64,000 nucleotides of DNA, from positions 15,475,619 to 15,539,618 of the forward strand of contig OZ023182.1 in NCBI GenBank assembly GCA_963995505.1. Reading direction: 5' to 3'. The number at the start of each line of letters is the position of its first letter. Within the stretch, counting starts at the first letter, position 1. The translations under genes were made by a program, and so were the position numbers. Below the pieces are notes generated by a model that was not told the DNA's origin, searched no databases, and saw nothing but the letters and a program-made list of their open reading frames with translations. Positions 1 to 12,913 of the stretch are shown here, piece by piece. Source of the stretch: Hypericum androsaemum. Its lineage: Eukaryota; Streptophyta; Magnoliopsida; Malpighiales; Hypericaceae.

Positions 1-58
1 GTTGAATTCCGCGAATTTTAGGCTTTTCTTTTCTTTTCGTTTATTTATTTATTTGTAG

Positions 59-2618
59 GATGCGGAGCTGGGAAACGCCAGGGGAGACGAGGAGGAGTCG
101 TCTCGCGGTGGATCGTTCAAGGATCTAGGCCGCCGCGGGATGGCACGGATTTCCCTATTTCTTACCCATTTTTGTGTTATGAAAATAATTAAAACTCGGA
201 GTCGGAGGTTAACTAGATCTGGATGCTGATATTGTTGAGTGGGATGTAGGTAGTGAGTGGGGCGGATGATGATGATGAACTAGACGTAAAAAACCTGGGG
301 ATCCACTTGGACTCGGGTCTCGGTGTCTTTGACGCTTTCTTCGCCAGCTTCTCCATGATCCTTGTCAGCGAGGTTCGGTCTGCTATATCTCTTCGTTGAT
401 TGCTTCTGCATTCTGTTGGCTGCGTGCATTGTTATTCTGGTGTTTTGGAATACGAGGAATTTTCTTCTTGTTTAGTTATTTGGCTGACGAGTTTCACGTT
501 GTTGACTAGATTGGAGATGAAACCTTCATAATTGCTGCGCTTATGGCGATGCGTCATCCCAAGTCAATTGTGCTATCAGGTGCACTTTCTGCCTTGGTCG
601 TTATGACGGTAAGTTATCTGTTCCTTTAGTAGACAAGTTATGTTCTTCCAGTTGCTGTTTTCTAGTCCTGTATCATATCGAAAGATCCTGAATCGAGTCA
701 ACTGAGAGTCACATCCATATCCCGGGCATCTAATTTATCCAGATTTATTGTAATAGGTACTTTCAACTGGGTTAGGTAGGATCGTTCCAAATCTAATTTC
801 AAGGAAGCACACCAATAGTGCTGCTACAGGTATGTAACATATGGCTTATTTCTCCCTACATCGAAAGGAACGAACAATGCAGAAAGCTAATGATTTTCAA
901 AGAATATGGCACCTCTTTTTTTTGTTGCTATTTTTAATGACAATAGCCTCTGATCTCCTTTCTTACCTTCTCTCTTGAGAGTATCATCGATAGATTTCCT
1001 TTAACATAATCGCATGTTTGGACTCAACCGCTATGTCACCATTACATTTGTTTTTTGTCTTTGTATGCAACACACTGATTCTGGAACCTTTTTTTATGCA
1101 GTACTCTATGCATTTTTTGGGCTCCGTTTACTGTACATTGCTTGGAGATCCGATTCAAAGGCTTCTCAGAAGAAAGAAATAGAAGAAGTATGTTCTTCCA
1201 GTTATAACAGTTAGTTTCAGTTGATGCATTCATTCCGTACATATTACATTCTCTTTGATGACCATTTATTTGCCTACTTGAACGTAAGGTTATCAATTGC
1301 ACGACTGTCTTACTGCCCATCTAATGAAATAGAATGATTAGGCGATTCCTTGATAAGCTTCTTACTGGCAAGCCCTGTAGAGCTCATTCATTTTTTATGT
1401 TACTTGAACGGTTTATAGGGATCTTTGATTTTGCCTTGGGACGTTGTTGGATTGAAGTCAGTCTTGATGGCAGTGCTCTTGGTAATTCAGTCAGGCTGGT
1501 TTTTGGTGGCTTTCTGTGTAACCTCTCGGGAGCTCATGTCTTGGACTTCTCAGTAAATTGTTGTAATTACTAGGAATATATGTCTGAGAACTCTTGTAAT
1601 CAGAACACGTCTGTAGCTAGCGTGATAATAACATAATAGGTTTATATTCTGATTCTGGAGGCGCTAGCTAGCAGGTACTTGAAGGTGTTTCATTCACTCA
1701 TTCACACGTTATAATTCTAAATGTACATGAACCAGCGTATGGGGGGTTGAACTTTGTCATCTGATGCCAGCTAATTGTTATCCCTGTCATGGGAAAGATC
1801 TGATCACCTCAAGTTCCACTGTTCATAGATTTGTGTCTATTGCATCCAGGTGGAAGAAAAACTGGAGTCTGGGCAAGGGAAAACTAGCTTCCGTCGCTTC
1901 TTTTCACGTTTTTGTACCCCGATATTTCTCGAGGTATGGCTGTTTGGATTTCTTAAATTTGCATTTTTCTTGCGCCTGAACTCATGGTCTAGGTATTTTT
2001 TAGTTTATGGAGAAAATATCCCGGTGAAACTTAAACATGTTTATTTGCTTCTGCTTGGTATCAGCCCTTTGTATCCGTCTTGAGTCTTATCGTTTATTTA
2101 TGCAGTCGTTCATTCTAACCTTCCTTGCTGAGTGGGGAGATCGTAGCCAGATTGCCACAATAGCTGTAAGACTATACATCCTCCTTGTAGCATTCTTAAG
2201 TCATTTTTCAGTTTTAACTCCATCGTACGGATACTGATCTGTTAACAGAGCAGACAAATTGTAACAAAGAATGCAAGTTACATGCCTTTAAAAAGGGTGC
2301 TTGGTTATTTACTCACTAAATGCCTAGAGAAATCTTGAATAACCAATGCAACTTGCGTTTCAAATACAACAAAATTAAAAAGCAAGTTAGGGATTTGTTT
2401 TTGATTTCGTGCGATGGGTCAACATGCAGTTAGCAACCCACAAAAATGCCGTAGGAGTAGCGGTGGGAGCGACACTGGGGCACACGATATGTACGTCTGT
2501 GGCAGTTGTTGGCGGGAGTATGCTGGCATCCAAGATCTCGCAAAGGACGGTTGCAACCGTTGGAGGCTTGCTTTTCCTCGGGTTTTCTATTTCATCTTAT
2601 TTCTATCCACCTCTATGA
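59..2618 (+). CDS. PML3: GDT1-like (UPF0016) Mn/Ca transporter, PML3 type, 5'-partial
   Basis: Seven exons follow one another in frame: 250-372, 510-608, 757-829, 1102-1187, 1850-1933, 2106-2165 and 2430-2618 (stop TGA at 2616), together 238 codons. A further upstream exon probably starts at 59 after a TTTGTAG acceptor, but I could not place its donor, and the start codon and signal peptide lie outside the window. Both UPF0016 signature motifs are present: SEIGDET, split across the 372/510 junction, and AEWGDRSQ in the 2106 exon. They sit at the start of the two hydrophobic halves. The end (GGLLFLGFSISSYFYPPL) is typical of the Arabidopsis At5g36290 group. Known from the family: these are multi-pass cation transporters, and PML3 acts at the Golgi in Mn allocation. 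Identity with PML3 rather than a thylakoid or envelope paralogue is inferred from the close sequence match; the localisation is not visible here. Confidence 0.9.
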
Positions 2619-3082
2619 TACTGGTCGCTGTAGGCTAACATGATTCTTCCCAAGTTCTACGCTTCTCTCTTCCTATTTTTATTTACTGGCGAATGTGATG
2701 TGAAACATAGCATCGTTGGCGGGGTTCGTATCCGAATGCGTTAGTTTCTTGTCAAAGAATGTAGCTTCTCAAGTCGCTGATCCCTTAGAATTTATAATTA
2801 TTATTCTTTTTGTATAATCAGCACATGGAATTTCGCGTAAAAGCGAGATCATCATATTCCTTCAACTTTACCTTAGCAGACATGGAGTCAGAATGTTAAA
2901 AAGCAATTCTTGGATCTCGCAGCTGCTGCTTCTCAATGTATTGACTCGAGTAAATACTACACTATGTACGAGTCGAGTGTTGTCGAGTCGAGTGTTGTCG
3001 TGTCTTAAAATGACGAGTAATTTCACCTATCGATATTCAGCCCTAGAGATATGGGAATTTGATTGTTTGATCGAAGGGAACC

Positions 3083-4936
3083 TTGACAAGGATAATGATA
3101 CATCGATATTCAGCCATCTCTCGTCACTTTCTTCGCCACAGCTTTTCCCGCGGATATTCGCCGCCTATTGGGTACCGAAATGGCACAAGCCCCGAGATTC
3201 TCCATGCCAGGCTCATCAAGGAGGGCTGGTATGGCTCTGTGTTCCTACATAACCACCTTTTGGATGGGTATACAAGGTCTTCGAGCTTGTTCCATCATGC
3301 GCACCAGCTGTTTGATGAAATTCCTGACAGGGATGTCCGCACGTGGACGCTCCTCATCTCGGGGTATGCGCGAGCGGGGTGCTTCGGGGAAGCATTGGCT
3401 CTCTTTAGGAGGATGCAGAGAGAGGGTGCACACCCGAATGGGTTCACTCTGGCTAATGTGTTGAAGTGTTGTGCTCGCCTGCGCGAGGTTAAGGGTGGGA
3501 AGGCAGTTCATGGGTGGGTATTCAGGAGTGGTGTTGGGTTAGATGCCGTGCTGGAGAATGCGATTCTTGATGTCTATGTGAAGTGTGGAGCTGTTGCTTA
3601 CGCCGGGAGATGGTTTGAGTTGATGCAAGAGAGAGATACTGTTTCCTGGAATGTGATGATTGGTGGGTACTTGGGTGTGGGGGAGGTGGGAAGGGCTGTT
3701 GATGTGTTTGAAAGTTTGGATTTTAAGGACACTGCAAGTTGGAATACGATGATTGATGGACTAATGAGAAATGGGTTTGAAACAATGGCATTGCAGTTGC
3801 TTTACAGGATGGTGGAAGAGGGTGCCGAGTTTAATGGCGTGACTCTCTCGATCGCCTTGAACTTGGCTTCATGCTTGTCTGTCTTGGAGCTGGGGAAGCA
3901 GATCCATGCTCATGTCTTAAAAATTGCCGATCACAATGATATGTTTGTTCTGAACTCGCTCCTAGATATGTACTGCAAATGCAGGAAGATGGACATTGCA
4001 TTCGCTGTTTTGACGTGTGCTCGTGTAAATGTTAATGTAGATGATCCGTTGGCAGAAGCTGTTTCATGGAGTTCGATTGTTTCTGGATATGTTAGGGATG
4101 GCGAGTATGACCAGGCTGTCCAGTTATTGAGATCTATGATTCTTAGGAAAGTTGAAGTGGACAAATTTACTCTCACTAGCATTCTTTCTGCCTGTGCAAA
4201 TGCTGGGATTTCGGACTTAGGTCAGCAGATCCATGCCTTCATTCAGAAAACCGGCCATAAGCTGGATGCTTACATGTGCTCTTCGTTAATTGACATGTAT
4301 GCTAAATGCGGTAGCTTGAGTGAGGCTCGAAAGATTTTTCGGCAGCATGGTTTTCTGAATGTAGTTCTTTGGACTTCAATGATTTGTGGGTGTGCTTTAA
4401 ACAGCCGAGGGACGGAAGCTCTTCAGCTGTTCGATACCATGGTGAATAAGAAGATTCGGCCCAATGAGATTACGTTTGTTGGTGTTCTTACTGCTTGCAG
4501 CCATGCAGGAATGGTAGCAGAAGGTTTGAAATATTTTCAGCTGATGCAAAAAGTTTACGGGATCAAGCCTCGAGTAGACCACTATACTTGCATGGTTGAC
4601 ATTTATGGTCGGGCCGGCCATTTGAACGAGGCAAAGAACTTCATTGTTGAAAATGGCATATCTCACCTTGTTACTGTTTGGAAGTCATTACTGACATATT
4701 GCAGACTCAACAAGAATGTGGAGATAGGAAAGTGGGTCTCTGAAAGATTGATCCAGCTTGAGCCATTTGATGCCGGTTCTTCAATCACGTCGTCTAACAC
4801 GCGTGCCACTAACCAGAGTTGGGAAAGAGCAGCTGAGTTTAGGAGCTTAATTCCGGGGAGAAAAGTTAGCAAACTCCCTGGTCAATCTTGGATTCATCTG
4901 AAGGATCAGGTTGAAACCTCCATCACATGGATATAA
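3083..4936 (+). CDS. Pentatricopeptide repeat protein, PLS class with E domain
   Basis: An uninterrupted 617-residue frame without introns, as usual for plant PPR genes. Tandem 31-36-residue PPR units run from about residue 80 to 530, with recurring patterns such as TWTLLISGYARAG, SWNVMIGGYLGVG, VLNSLLDMYCKCRKMDIA and CSSLIDMYAKCGSLSEA. The alternation of P, L and S motifs and the 'M-YAKCG' type S motifs place it in the PLS subfamily. An E motif occupies about residues 530-605 (VWKSLLTYCRLNKNVEIGKW and following). The protein stops shortly after SWIHL and has no DYW deaminase domain. Family role: RNA-binding editing or processing factor in mitochondria or plastids; an E-only protein would recruit a deaminase in trans. 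The ATG at 3083 is the first in the frame; the N-terminus is basic and Ser-rich, consistent with an organellar transit peptide. The target RNA cannot be told from the sequence. Confidence 0.93.
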   Translation: MTRIMIHRYSAISRHFLRHSFSRGYSPPIGYRNGTSPEILHARLIKEGWYGSVFLHNHLLDGYTRSSSLFHHAHQLFDEIPDRDVRTWTLLISGYARAGCFGEALALFRRMQREGAHPNGFTLANVLKCCARLREVKGGKAVHGWVFRSGVGLDAVLENAILDVYVKCGAVAYAGRWFELMQERDTVSWNVMIGGYLGVGEVGRAVDVFESLDFKDTASWNTMIDGLMRNGFETMALQLLYRMVEEGAEFNGVTLSIALNLASCLSVLELGKQIHAHVLKIADHNDMFVLNSLLDMYCKCRKMDIAFAVLTCARVNVNVDDPLAEAVSWSSIVSGYVRDGEYDQAVQLLRSMILRKVEVDKFTLTSILSACANAGISDLGQQIHAFIQKTGHKLDAYMCSSLIDMYAKCGSLSEARKIFRQHGFLNVVLWTSMICGCALNSRGTEALQLFDTMVNKKIRPNEITFVGVLTACSHAGMVAEGLKYFQLMQKVYGIKPRVDHYTCMVDIYGRAGHLNEAKNFIVENGISHLVTVWKSLLTYCRLNKNVEIGKWVSERLIQLEPFDAGSSITSSNTRATNQSWERAAEFRSLIPGRKVSKLPGQSWIHLKDQVETSITWI

Positions 4937-4999
4937 AACAACCTCAGGAAGTAGAAAGGTATTCTTATTCGTGAAGATGATACGAATATTAAAGGAAAT

Positions 5000-7900
5000 T
5001 TGCTGATTCAAGCCCTGTGAAGTATGATGTGGAAGGAGAGCAAGCTAGTAAGCAAGTTACGGCTTTCCATGGCGAGAAACTTACAAGCTGTGGCGTCTCC
5101 ACTACGCCATTTGAAACTGATACATATCCTGAAGAACATTACACAAGTATAAACAAGCAATCGATCGATGGCGAAAGAGGAAACACGGGGATATATCATA
5201 GGTGCAACTTGCTCATCTGAATGATGAGCTCAACCATTCAGACTTCTGGTGTTTGTTCTTATTCAGTCATCATTTTCCATCAACCTTTTTTTATTGTACT
5301 AAATTTTGCAGAGAATTGATGAAAACCCAGATATGGAATTTCGACACGAGGCATCATTTTCTCTTCTTTCAGTAACAGTATTTAACAGTCTGGGGAATGA
5401 AAGAAGAGACACGATCAGCCAATCTCAAGGTAATCCTTAAGCTATATTCTTGCTTCTTGTAATTTACATCGCTTGCCACATAAGAGAATTAAGAAGCTTA
5501 ACTCTGAAGTCCTGTTGGTGTAAAATTGACAATGTAAACCATTTAACTTCACATATTTTCTTGCATCAGGGAGTAGGTGTGTGAGATGTTGAGGCGAATT
5601 CGATGAAGCTGTTTCCATGGAGACAAGACTTCCACAATGTTTACTTGAACAGAGCCGAGGTTGAAGTAGAAGCAAAGTGGAATAAGATTGTCAAAGGTCT
5701 CTGTTGCTTCCCGTGTAAACTCTCTTCTTTTCAAAGAGATTCCTCTGTAAACTTGATTGTGCAACCTAAAACCGTTCATTAAGTAACAACAGGATTAACT
5801 CACAATAACACCATGTTGGAATCTTTATATCTATTCCAAAATTTTAAGACGAGTTAGTAAATTTTTTAACACATATAAACAAGTCAAGTACACAATGCGA
5901 TAGTACTCTTTGGTCTGGGGTTCTTTTGTACAATACTCCATGGATAATTTTATATTGGTATGAAGTTGATAAAAACTCTTAATTTTCTCTTGGAATTATT
6001 TTTTTTGTCTTCGGTATCACCGAGTTGGTCGAAGTATGACTGCTCGTGATCACATTATTTCATTATTTTTTTTGATCTATCGGTTAGTTTTCTTTCTGGC
6101 GTAAACAGTTTGTTTACGGTAGAAGGCTTTCTTTGACGTTGACGGACTCCATTTCTGCTTCAGAAAGAGTGAAAAAACAAACATCCGGGATCTGTCTAGT
6201 CCAGGAATTCCCAACGTAAGACAAGGACAATGACAGAGACCTGTAATAGGCACCAAGAAGCTCCTCATTTTGTATTCCCCCACAAAATCCAAGGATAAAG
6301 CTATCATCACGGGATCCATAGTTTTCCGTGAATTAAAAACCGTTTTCAATCGAATCAAAGTGGAATAAATGAGTGGTAGTTGGTCCAAATGATAAATAAT
6401 TTTGATTCGTTTAAGAAGTGTTTAGTTTCAAGCCTCGTAAATGTAAAAAATATTATTGGGACAGTCATTCTCTAAAATAGGGCCGACGGCCATCGATTTT
6501 GACTATAAAAACTTACAAAGAACAAACTCTCTAAGTCGCTTGGGAAGTTAATAGTGATTAGTCTTATGTAATTAGTTTGGAGAATAATGGTGTACAATTA
6601 AATCTAGCGATATCAACCTCAAGATAGAGCTTTTTTTATCGAGGTACTTTTTTTCTACTGCGATTTTTTTTCCATTGAATTTTGTCGCTGTGAAATTTTA
6701 GTAATTCCGGTGGTCGTAACTTCGCAAAAAGAAATTTCACTAATACGTTTAATAAATTTTACTTTATAAAAAATTAGTCTCATGTGTGAAGCGAGGAATG
6801 GCTAAAGGATGAGTAGTTAAATAATGAGGCTAATGATGTGTTCTCATTTGCCTAGTTGCATGTGTCCAATTCTTGTCTCTGTAGTTGCATGTGTCCAATT
6901 ACATATGGTTTATCATACGAAATTATTATTTGATATATGCTAAATATGGCTACGAATTATTAGATGGTGGTCGATAACGACGATATTTATTCTTAAATTG
7001 GTCGTCGCAATCGCCAATAACTAGACGACACATTGGATGATTTTGGAGGCGACAAGTGCATCTAAACCGAAATTTGCTTGTCTAAGAGCATCAATCATTT
7101 CATACATCAAATTAGTGATTTTAGTAAGTAATTAGATCAGTGAATTTTTTTAGTTTAAATAAATCATTTTGAATTTGAGTTATTAAAAATTTAGTAGTAT
7201 TGAGTATTTATTAGAAAATTTCTCAGCATTCAAAGATCTACTTATCAAAAAACTATTCAAAGATCTACATGACTCGAATTTGGATAGTTAATTAAGTAGA
7301 TATTTGAGTACGAGGTGATATAAAAAAATAATGGTTCTAGTTCTTAACATCCATAATTGATTTCCGTCTTTAAATTGAAGAAAAGGAGACGATTGGTTCT
7401 AAATGGGGCGGGGCAGGAGAATTCGAAGTCACAACACAAGAGATCGCTTGAGATGCACTACTTGAAGTTCGGTGCATGGAGTCGAGTTAAAGAAAACGCC
7501 ACACGTAAAGCACGGAAACAAAAAAGAAAATGACCCAAATTAATTTCCCCAATTGGGAGGTATTTATCCCTTTTTACTCTTCTAAAAAGTGATTGTAAAT
7601 TGATTCCAAATGCATAAATAGTACAAATTATACCAAGTTACAAGATTAAATTAATTAGAAAAAACAAATGAATAAAATTATAAGGAATAAATGTAAAGCT
7701 TAAGCAGTTCGTGTTCTACAGGAAGTCAATAATTTGACCTTTGATTGATCAATTATTGCCTCTGAAACATGTCACCTAGCGATTATTTATTTAGTAATAT
7801 CTACTAATGTGACGTTGTATATCCTCAGGTTAGTTAACCTAATTAAAAAAATATTTTTTTAAGCCAACGTTATTTAGTAATCATTTAATTGCTTAATATT

Positions 7901-8900
7901 TTAATCCACTAAGTAGGTTTCAGTGGAATAGTGTCAACTGACTCAATTCTATTACCTGCTTAATACATTTTTTAATTTTTTTAGTACATCAAGAACTTAA
8001 AAAAGTACAACACATTAATAACTTTACGTGCGATTGTAATCTGAATTAATTATAAATATCTGAATATCAGATAATAAGGAGACAAGTGGAGCATGGTATT
8101 GCTTGTAGAATTATCTACAGTGGTGGGATCTCCAAACCCACTTTCTTTAATTGTTGTTTCTTTTTCTTTTTTGGGAAGAAATTAATTGTTGTTTCTTAGG
8201 TTCACGTGAATCACTTTTCTTCCTATTAAACTTTTATCTACTTTGCTGCCTTCGTGAGAGGGGAAGGGCAGCTGCAAGTGATGGATTTCTGTAGGAAGTA
8301 TTTTCTTTTTCTATCAACCGACTATTTTCATATCTGATTTTTGTGTTGAAAAATTCAAATTCGATTTTTTTCAATCTCGAACCTAATTTTGTTAATAAAT
8401 GGAGAATGTAATTGAATTGGGAGAAATAAATGCTCTAATTGAGAAGTTGGACCTAATAACAGACCAAACTCGAATTGTAATTACTAATAAGAATGAAAAA
8501 AATACAATTAAAAGAATTATTTTTTATAAAGTTCGTACTCAATACAAGAGATTATATAAAAAAACACGAATCACAGGTTTAAAGACACACAATAAGCCAA
8601 ATTAGGTAGAACTGCTAAGCTCTGGCTATAAAACTAATTAGACCCCACATAGAACCTCTCTATTTTAGTGCCTACCAAACCAACTCATATGCACCTTGAC
8701 TACCAATTATATCTAAAAATATAATAGTAACTTGGTTACAAAGCCAAGAACCACCACCCCACCCCCCATAATTTATAACAAACCCAAAGTCCCAAACTTT
8801 ATATTATATATTATCACCATTGAGGATGTAGCACATAGCCCCCCTCTCAACCACCTATCTTATTTTTGTTCCACCCTATTCCAAATTACTCAATTTTCCA
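5000..8900. other. Intergenic AT-rich stretch, no gene recognised
   Basis: About 3.9 kb between the PPR and RIC genes. Only short frames without recognisable domains are present. I saw one short direct duplication near 6852-6898 (two copies of a motif containing GTTGCATGTGTCCAATT). The last few hundred bases must contain the RIC promoter. No transposon ends were found. Confidence 0.5.
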
Positions 8901-8950
8901 ATTAGGAAAGGAGGGTTCTTCTTGTAGTACCTTCTCCTTTGGATGAAGAT

Positions 8951-10246
8951 ATGAAAGATAAAATGGAGAGGTTTGCTCTTCTTCCTTTCTCCATGGGATG
9001 TGTCTCTGAATCAAGTGTGGCTGTTGGCGGGGACCAGCCTAAACCCTCAAGAACAAGACCACCTTCAACAAGTATGTAACCATTTAACGCCTTCTGTCGT
9101 TCGGGCAATTTTTTTTTTGCACGTTTCGTATTTAATCTAATAAAATTTTGGGTTTGTTTTAAATTCTCGGACCATGTGGCGGTGTTGAGAAGAAAGAGGG
9201 GAGGAGGAGGAGAAAGAGGAGAGCTCGTCATCAATTGCGGAGAGTATGAAGAGTAGCTCGTTGAAGTTTCCCAAGCCAAGCATATCCAAGTTATTGAAGA
9301 GCTTCAAGAGCTTTACCCAGTTGTTTGGTACGGCTTTTGCAATGGCAATTTCTCTTTCAGGTTCTAATTAACCCCACCGTGATTAATTAGCATCCCTTCA
9401 CAAATAGTTCTTTTAAATATGGTTTAGATTTGTAATATATATTGAATAAAAACAATTGTGAGAATTGCCTCTATTATATATTACTTGACTTAAATCAAAT
9501 AGTCACTATCGATAACATGAATTATATGATATGCCATATATATATATATATATTTATTTATTTATTTATATTTTTTTCCAATATATTTCGCTTATCTTGC
9601 AATTATGTAGAATTGCAATATTTAATAGTTGAATTCTCTGTTGTATGCACTTATTACGGATGCGGTCTTTAATATTTCAAAAAATATTTTGTCATTATTC
9701 TAATATGATTAAATGTTACCTTCAGATTATCAGTCAAATTTCTCTCATGTGAATTTTTTTTGGCTGATGAAGTCGGTGAGAGACCCAATAATAATATTCT
9801 TACAAATTATAAGGATGATAAAATATATTTTTTAAACAGTAAAGACTTGGGTGTAATAATTGCATACACAAGATATCCGAGAACAGTTTGTCCATATTTA
9901 ATTGGTGGATTGATTTCGACTTCAATTTGTACACAGAAATGTATATTCTCTTATTCCTTACAATATTGTTGACATTAATTAATTAAACGCAGTGTACAAA
10001 GAAGAAATGGAGGATGAGTTGGAGATGGAAATTGGGTACCCGACGGATGTGAAGCACGTGACCCACATAGGATTAGACGGTTCAACGAGCACCAACCCAA
10101 CCCAAGGTTGGGACCGTTTAGTTGCTCCTCCTCGTCATCGTCACTTGCTCTCCGGCCTCGACGATGCCGGCGACGACCCTTTGAAGCAATTCGAGCTTTC
10201 CATGGCGGCGGCTCAAGCCTCCTTCGTCCCTAGCCATCACATTTAA
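8951..10246 (+). CDS. ROP-interactive CRIB motif protein (RIC4-like)
   Basis: Three exons join in frame: 8951-9071, 9190-9327 and 9993-10246, giving 170 residues. The junction phases fit exactly (1 nt then 2 nt; 1 nt then 2 nt). The N-terminus [17 protein letters not shown] matches the RIC2/RIC4 group. A short acidic/Ser linker precedes a basic stretch ([21 protein letters not shown]). The CRIB motif [17 protein letters not shown] lies at about residues 99-115 and keeps the I..P.....H..H.G pattern needed to bind GTP-loaded ROP GTPases. A WDRL.PP segment follows, as in RIC4. Known role of the family: plant-specific effectors of ROP/RAC small GTPases at the plasma membrane, controlling actin or microtubules and polar growth. 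The start at 8951 is the first Met consistent with RIC4; a second Met lies four codons on. The last intron (9328-9992) is long and AT-rich. RIC2 is an alternative label. Confidence 0.9.
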
Positions 10247-10249
10247 AAA

Positions 10250-11040
10250 GAAGAAAAAAAAAGGTACATTAGTGAGTGATCCATCGTAGAAGCTTTGTAT
10301 TTAATTGTTTAGGCAACAGGTGTGTGGGGGACTTGGGAGGACAAAAGCAATTTGGATTCAGGTAAAGTTCTGTACGTAATTCGTGCGAATTGTTTTGTTT
10401 TGAGACCTAAGAAAACCTTGGATTTTTGTAATTATGTGATGAGGTGAGATACGGAGATTCATGTTAGTTCGATCCACGGGTTATACGACTTACATCAGAT
10501 AAAACGTTCAAAATTCATGACGACGCATATGCCAAACATTACAAGTTTGCACGTTTGAATTATTGGGCTGAAATTTAAGAGGTATTTAGAGATTATCACT
10601 TATAAACAAATCAATCGTTGTTACATCTATTAATCTCGTACGATCAAAAATGCCATTTAATTTTTTTTGGTTAATCTTTTAGCTAATGCCGTCCATATGC
10701 TTTAAAAGTGACGTCCTAAAAGGTTTTGTGTTATGTGATGTGGGCTTCCGAGTTAAACAAACTGAGGGAGTACGGAATAGTGCAAAAATATTGTTCTTTT
10801 GTTAGAAAGGTGCAAAAATATTGTTGGTGGCTAATTATTCTAGCTGTCTCTGGACCAAAACAGAAGGAAAAAAAGGGAAATCACTTTCATTTTTTAGGAC
10901 CATCGGAAAGTTTTCACATGAAGCAGGGCAATTGTAGCCAGCGAACTGATAACTATTGATGATACTCAAATTTCCAAATGTTTGCCAAGTTCCAATCGCA
11001 ATAGCTACATGTTTGCCTAGAAATCGGCCCAAGATAATGG
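10250..11040. other. Intergenic, 3' of the RIC gene
   Basis: AT-rich sequence with no recognisable coding segment. The first part presumably holds the RIC 3'UTR, starting with an A-rich stretch at 10247-10265. Confidence 0.4.
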
Positions 11041-11055
11041 CTTTCAATTATTATT

Positions 11056-11730
11056 ATTTTTGATAAGTAAAGTTTTATATTGCTATAAAGTTATATCAAG
11101 AGTACTAAAAATATCCGACTTCATGTACCAATTTTTTTTTATAAGTTGAATTATATTCATATGAAGTAAAAAGTACAAGCCCCATAGTTCCACAGTTGTA
11201 CAGGCCACCAACTAGATGAACTACATAACTAGTCCATAACAAAAGTCCTATACAGCAAAGAAATTGCAAAAAAAATAGAAGGCCATCAAAAAGCATAAAC
11301 GCACCAGCAACGCCCTAATCTTGGAGGGATTGCAGAAAAAGCTCTAGATCCTGGTTCCCAAAATCAGACGCGAGATTGGCCTACCAAACCCATTTCTGTA
11401 ACCTCAAGATGATGGAATAAATGAGAAGCTTCCGATTGCATCTCTGTTAGATGACATGATTCATATGGAGCCAGATACCCCACATAATCGATGTAAACAG
11501 CGCAAACCAAACCTTCGCGAGCATACCTCTTCTCCTCAATCCCATCCAGTTCAAAAGTGAGCAGCCAAGAGAAGGACTAGCACACCACTTGAAACCGAGC
11601 TGATCAGCGAAATGACACCAAATATACCCGGAGAACTGACAATGAAACAGCAAATGAACACTAAATTCATCCTAAGGTACCAGTTAACACAAATCAATAC
11701 GCACCATATTGATTGACGTTAACTGAGAGA
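11056..11730 (-). mobile_element. 5'-truncated LINE with a 15-bp target duplication
   Basis: The 15-mer CTTTCAATTATTATT occurs at 11041-11055 and again at 11731-11745, flanking the insert as a target-site duplication. On the minus strand the insert ends at 11056 in a LINE-like A-rich tail (ATAAAACTTTACTTATCAAAAA). The minus frame around 11447-11653 reads LLFHCQFSGYIWCHFADQLG and then FTSIMWGIWLHMNHVI, the reverse-transcriptase zinc-binding (zf-RVT) region at the end of plant LINE ORF2. Everything upstream of this region is missing, the usual result of incomplete target-primed reverse transcription. It is non-functional. Confidence 0.82.
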
Positions 11731-11745
11731 CTTTCAATTATTATT

Positions 11746-12185
11746 CAGATACATACATTCTATCTTTCATATTGTTTATGCTATCTTAGCCATTGTCAAG
11801 ACATAAGATAGGCAACTTCAACGATACCTATATGGCCTTCAATAAATATGTCGTCAGTGGTCTACCGACCTTACATCACTCCTTCCTTAATTCATATATT
11901 CACAATCAAAACCAGATTACTCTCTTTTTACTATGCATTCTAACAACTCCTTCATTGCATTACTCGTCGGCTGGAAAAGCACATCAAGCTGAAGGACCTT
12001 GGAAACTATTTCTTGGCTTGAGAAGTTGCCAGCAATTAACGCCAGATTGCATCTATGTCAGCACAAATATGAGCAACATTATTGTAATCTTCTTTATCAA
12101 TGAAAGACTTGTATACCACTTCATGTTTTAAAAAAACATAGTTGTAGTTTTTTTTTCTTTAAAAATTTTGTAATAGACAATATAA
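11746..12185. other. Intergenic between LINE and minisatellite
   Basis: A 112-codon frame at 11793-12131 has no recognisable domain. I see nothing else. Confidence 0.3.
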
Positions 12186-12420
12186 AATGGTTTCACCAAC
12201 CATTTTATCCAATCTCTTTTATGCGTGAACTATTTTATCATAATTGGACGAATCATTTTATCATAACTAGGCGAACTATTTTATTCAACCATTTTTATCC
12301 CGGTCGGGATCCCGATTTTTTCGGGACGGTTCCGTGAAACTATTTTATCATAACTGAGTAAACCATTCTATCATAACTGGGCGAACCACTCTATCATAAC
12401 ATGGCGAACCATTTTATCTC
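12186..12420. repeat. Minisatellite, ~24-bp unit around CTATTTTATCATAAC
   Basis: Degenerate tandem copies of a unit like AACTATTTTATCATAACTGG occur at about 12190-12420, broken by a short GC-rich piece near 12297-12335. The core is the reverse complement of the GTTATGATAAAATAG units at the start of the array at 48490-48960, so both probably descend from the same repeat family. Confidence 0.7.
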
Positions 12421-12913
12421 CCAGAACAGTCCTGCAGTATTTTAGGCATCGAAGACCGAATCCACTCCCCAATTTTACTCGAACTCCGCAATTTTGTACG
12501 CAATTGTCAGCGAACTACAATGAACAGGTAGACTAATAAAAAGCATCGGGAGAGACATTCATGCAAATAGAGTTTTTGATTCTAAATATTATAATTTTTC
12601 TCCCCTCTAGTGGAGAAACCATTTTTTCCAGAATGTAACGGGATCAATCATGATTGTTGGGTCGTCACTTTTTTAATCTAATATAGTAAGAAAATGAAAG
12701 GGGTTTTCCCGAAGAAATTATATAAAAGTACAACAAATTTCAATAATGGTGAAATATTATTGGAGCTACTGCGCAAGAACACTAGAAAATCGACGGAAGC
12801 ATTGGTAAGCACACTGCACATCTGTAATTAGCATTGGTAAGCCTAAAGGAATTTTTAGTCTCGTGAAAAAGTTAAAAATTCTTAGTTGGCCCAGGAATCC
12901 TGTTTTTTATTTA

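Noticed and set aside
2893..3252. Open frame of 119 codons overlapping the start of the PPR gene
   Set aside because: No domain; it overlaps the PPR frame, which has unmistakable repeats. The repeated TCGAGTGTTG words near 2970-3000 are too short to mean much.
6077..6388. 103-codon minus frame
   Set aside because: No recognised domain, no supporting splice structure and AT-rich surroundings.
8399..8605. 68-codon plus frame upstream of the RIC gene
   Set aside because: Lys/Asn/Ile-rich translation typical of AT-rich non-coding DNA.
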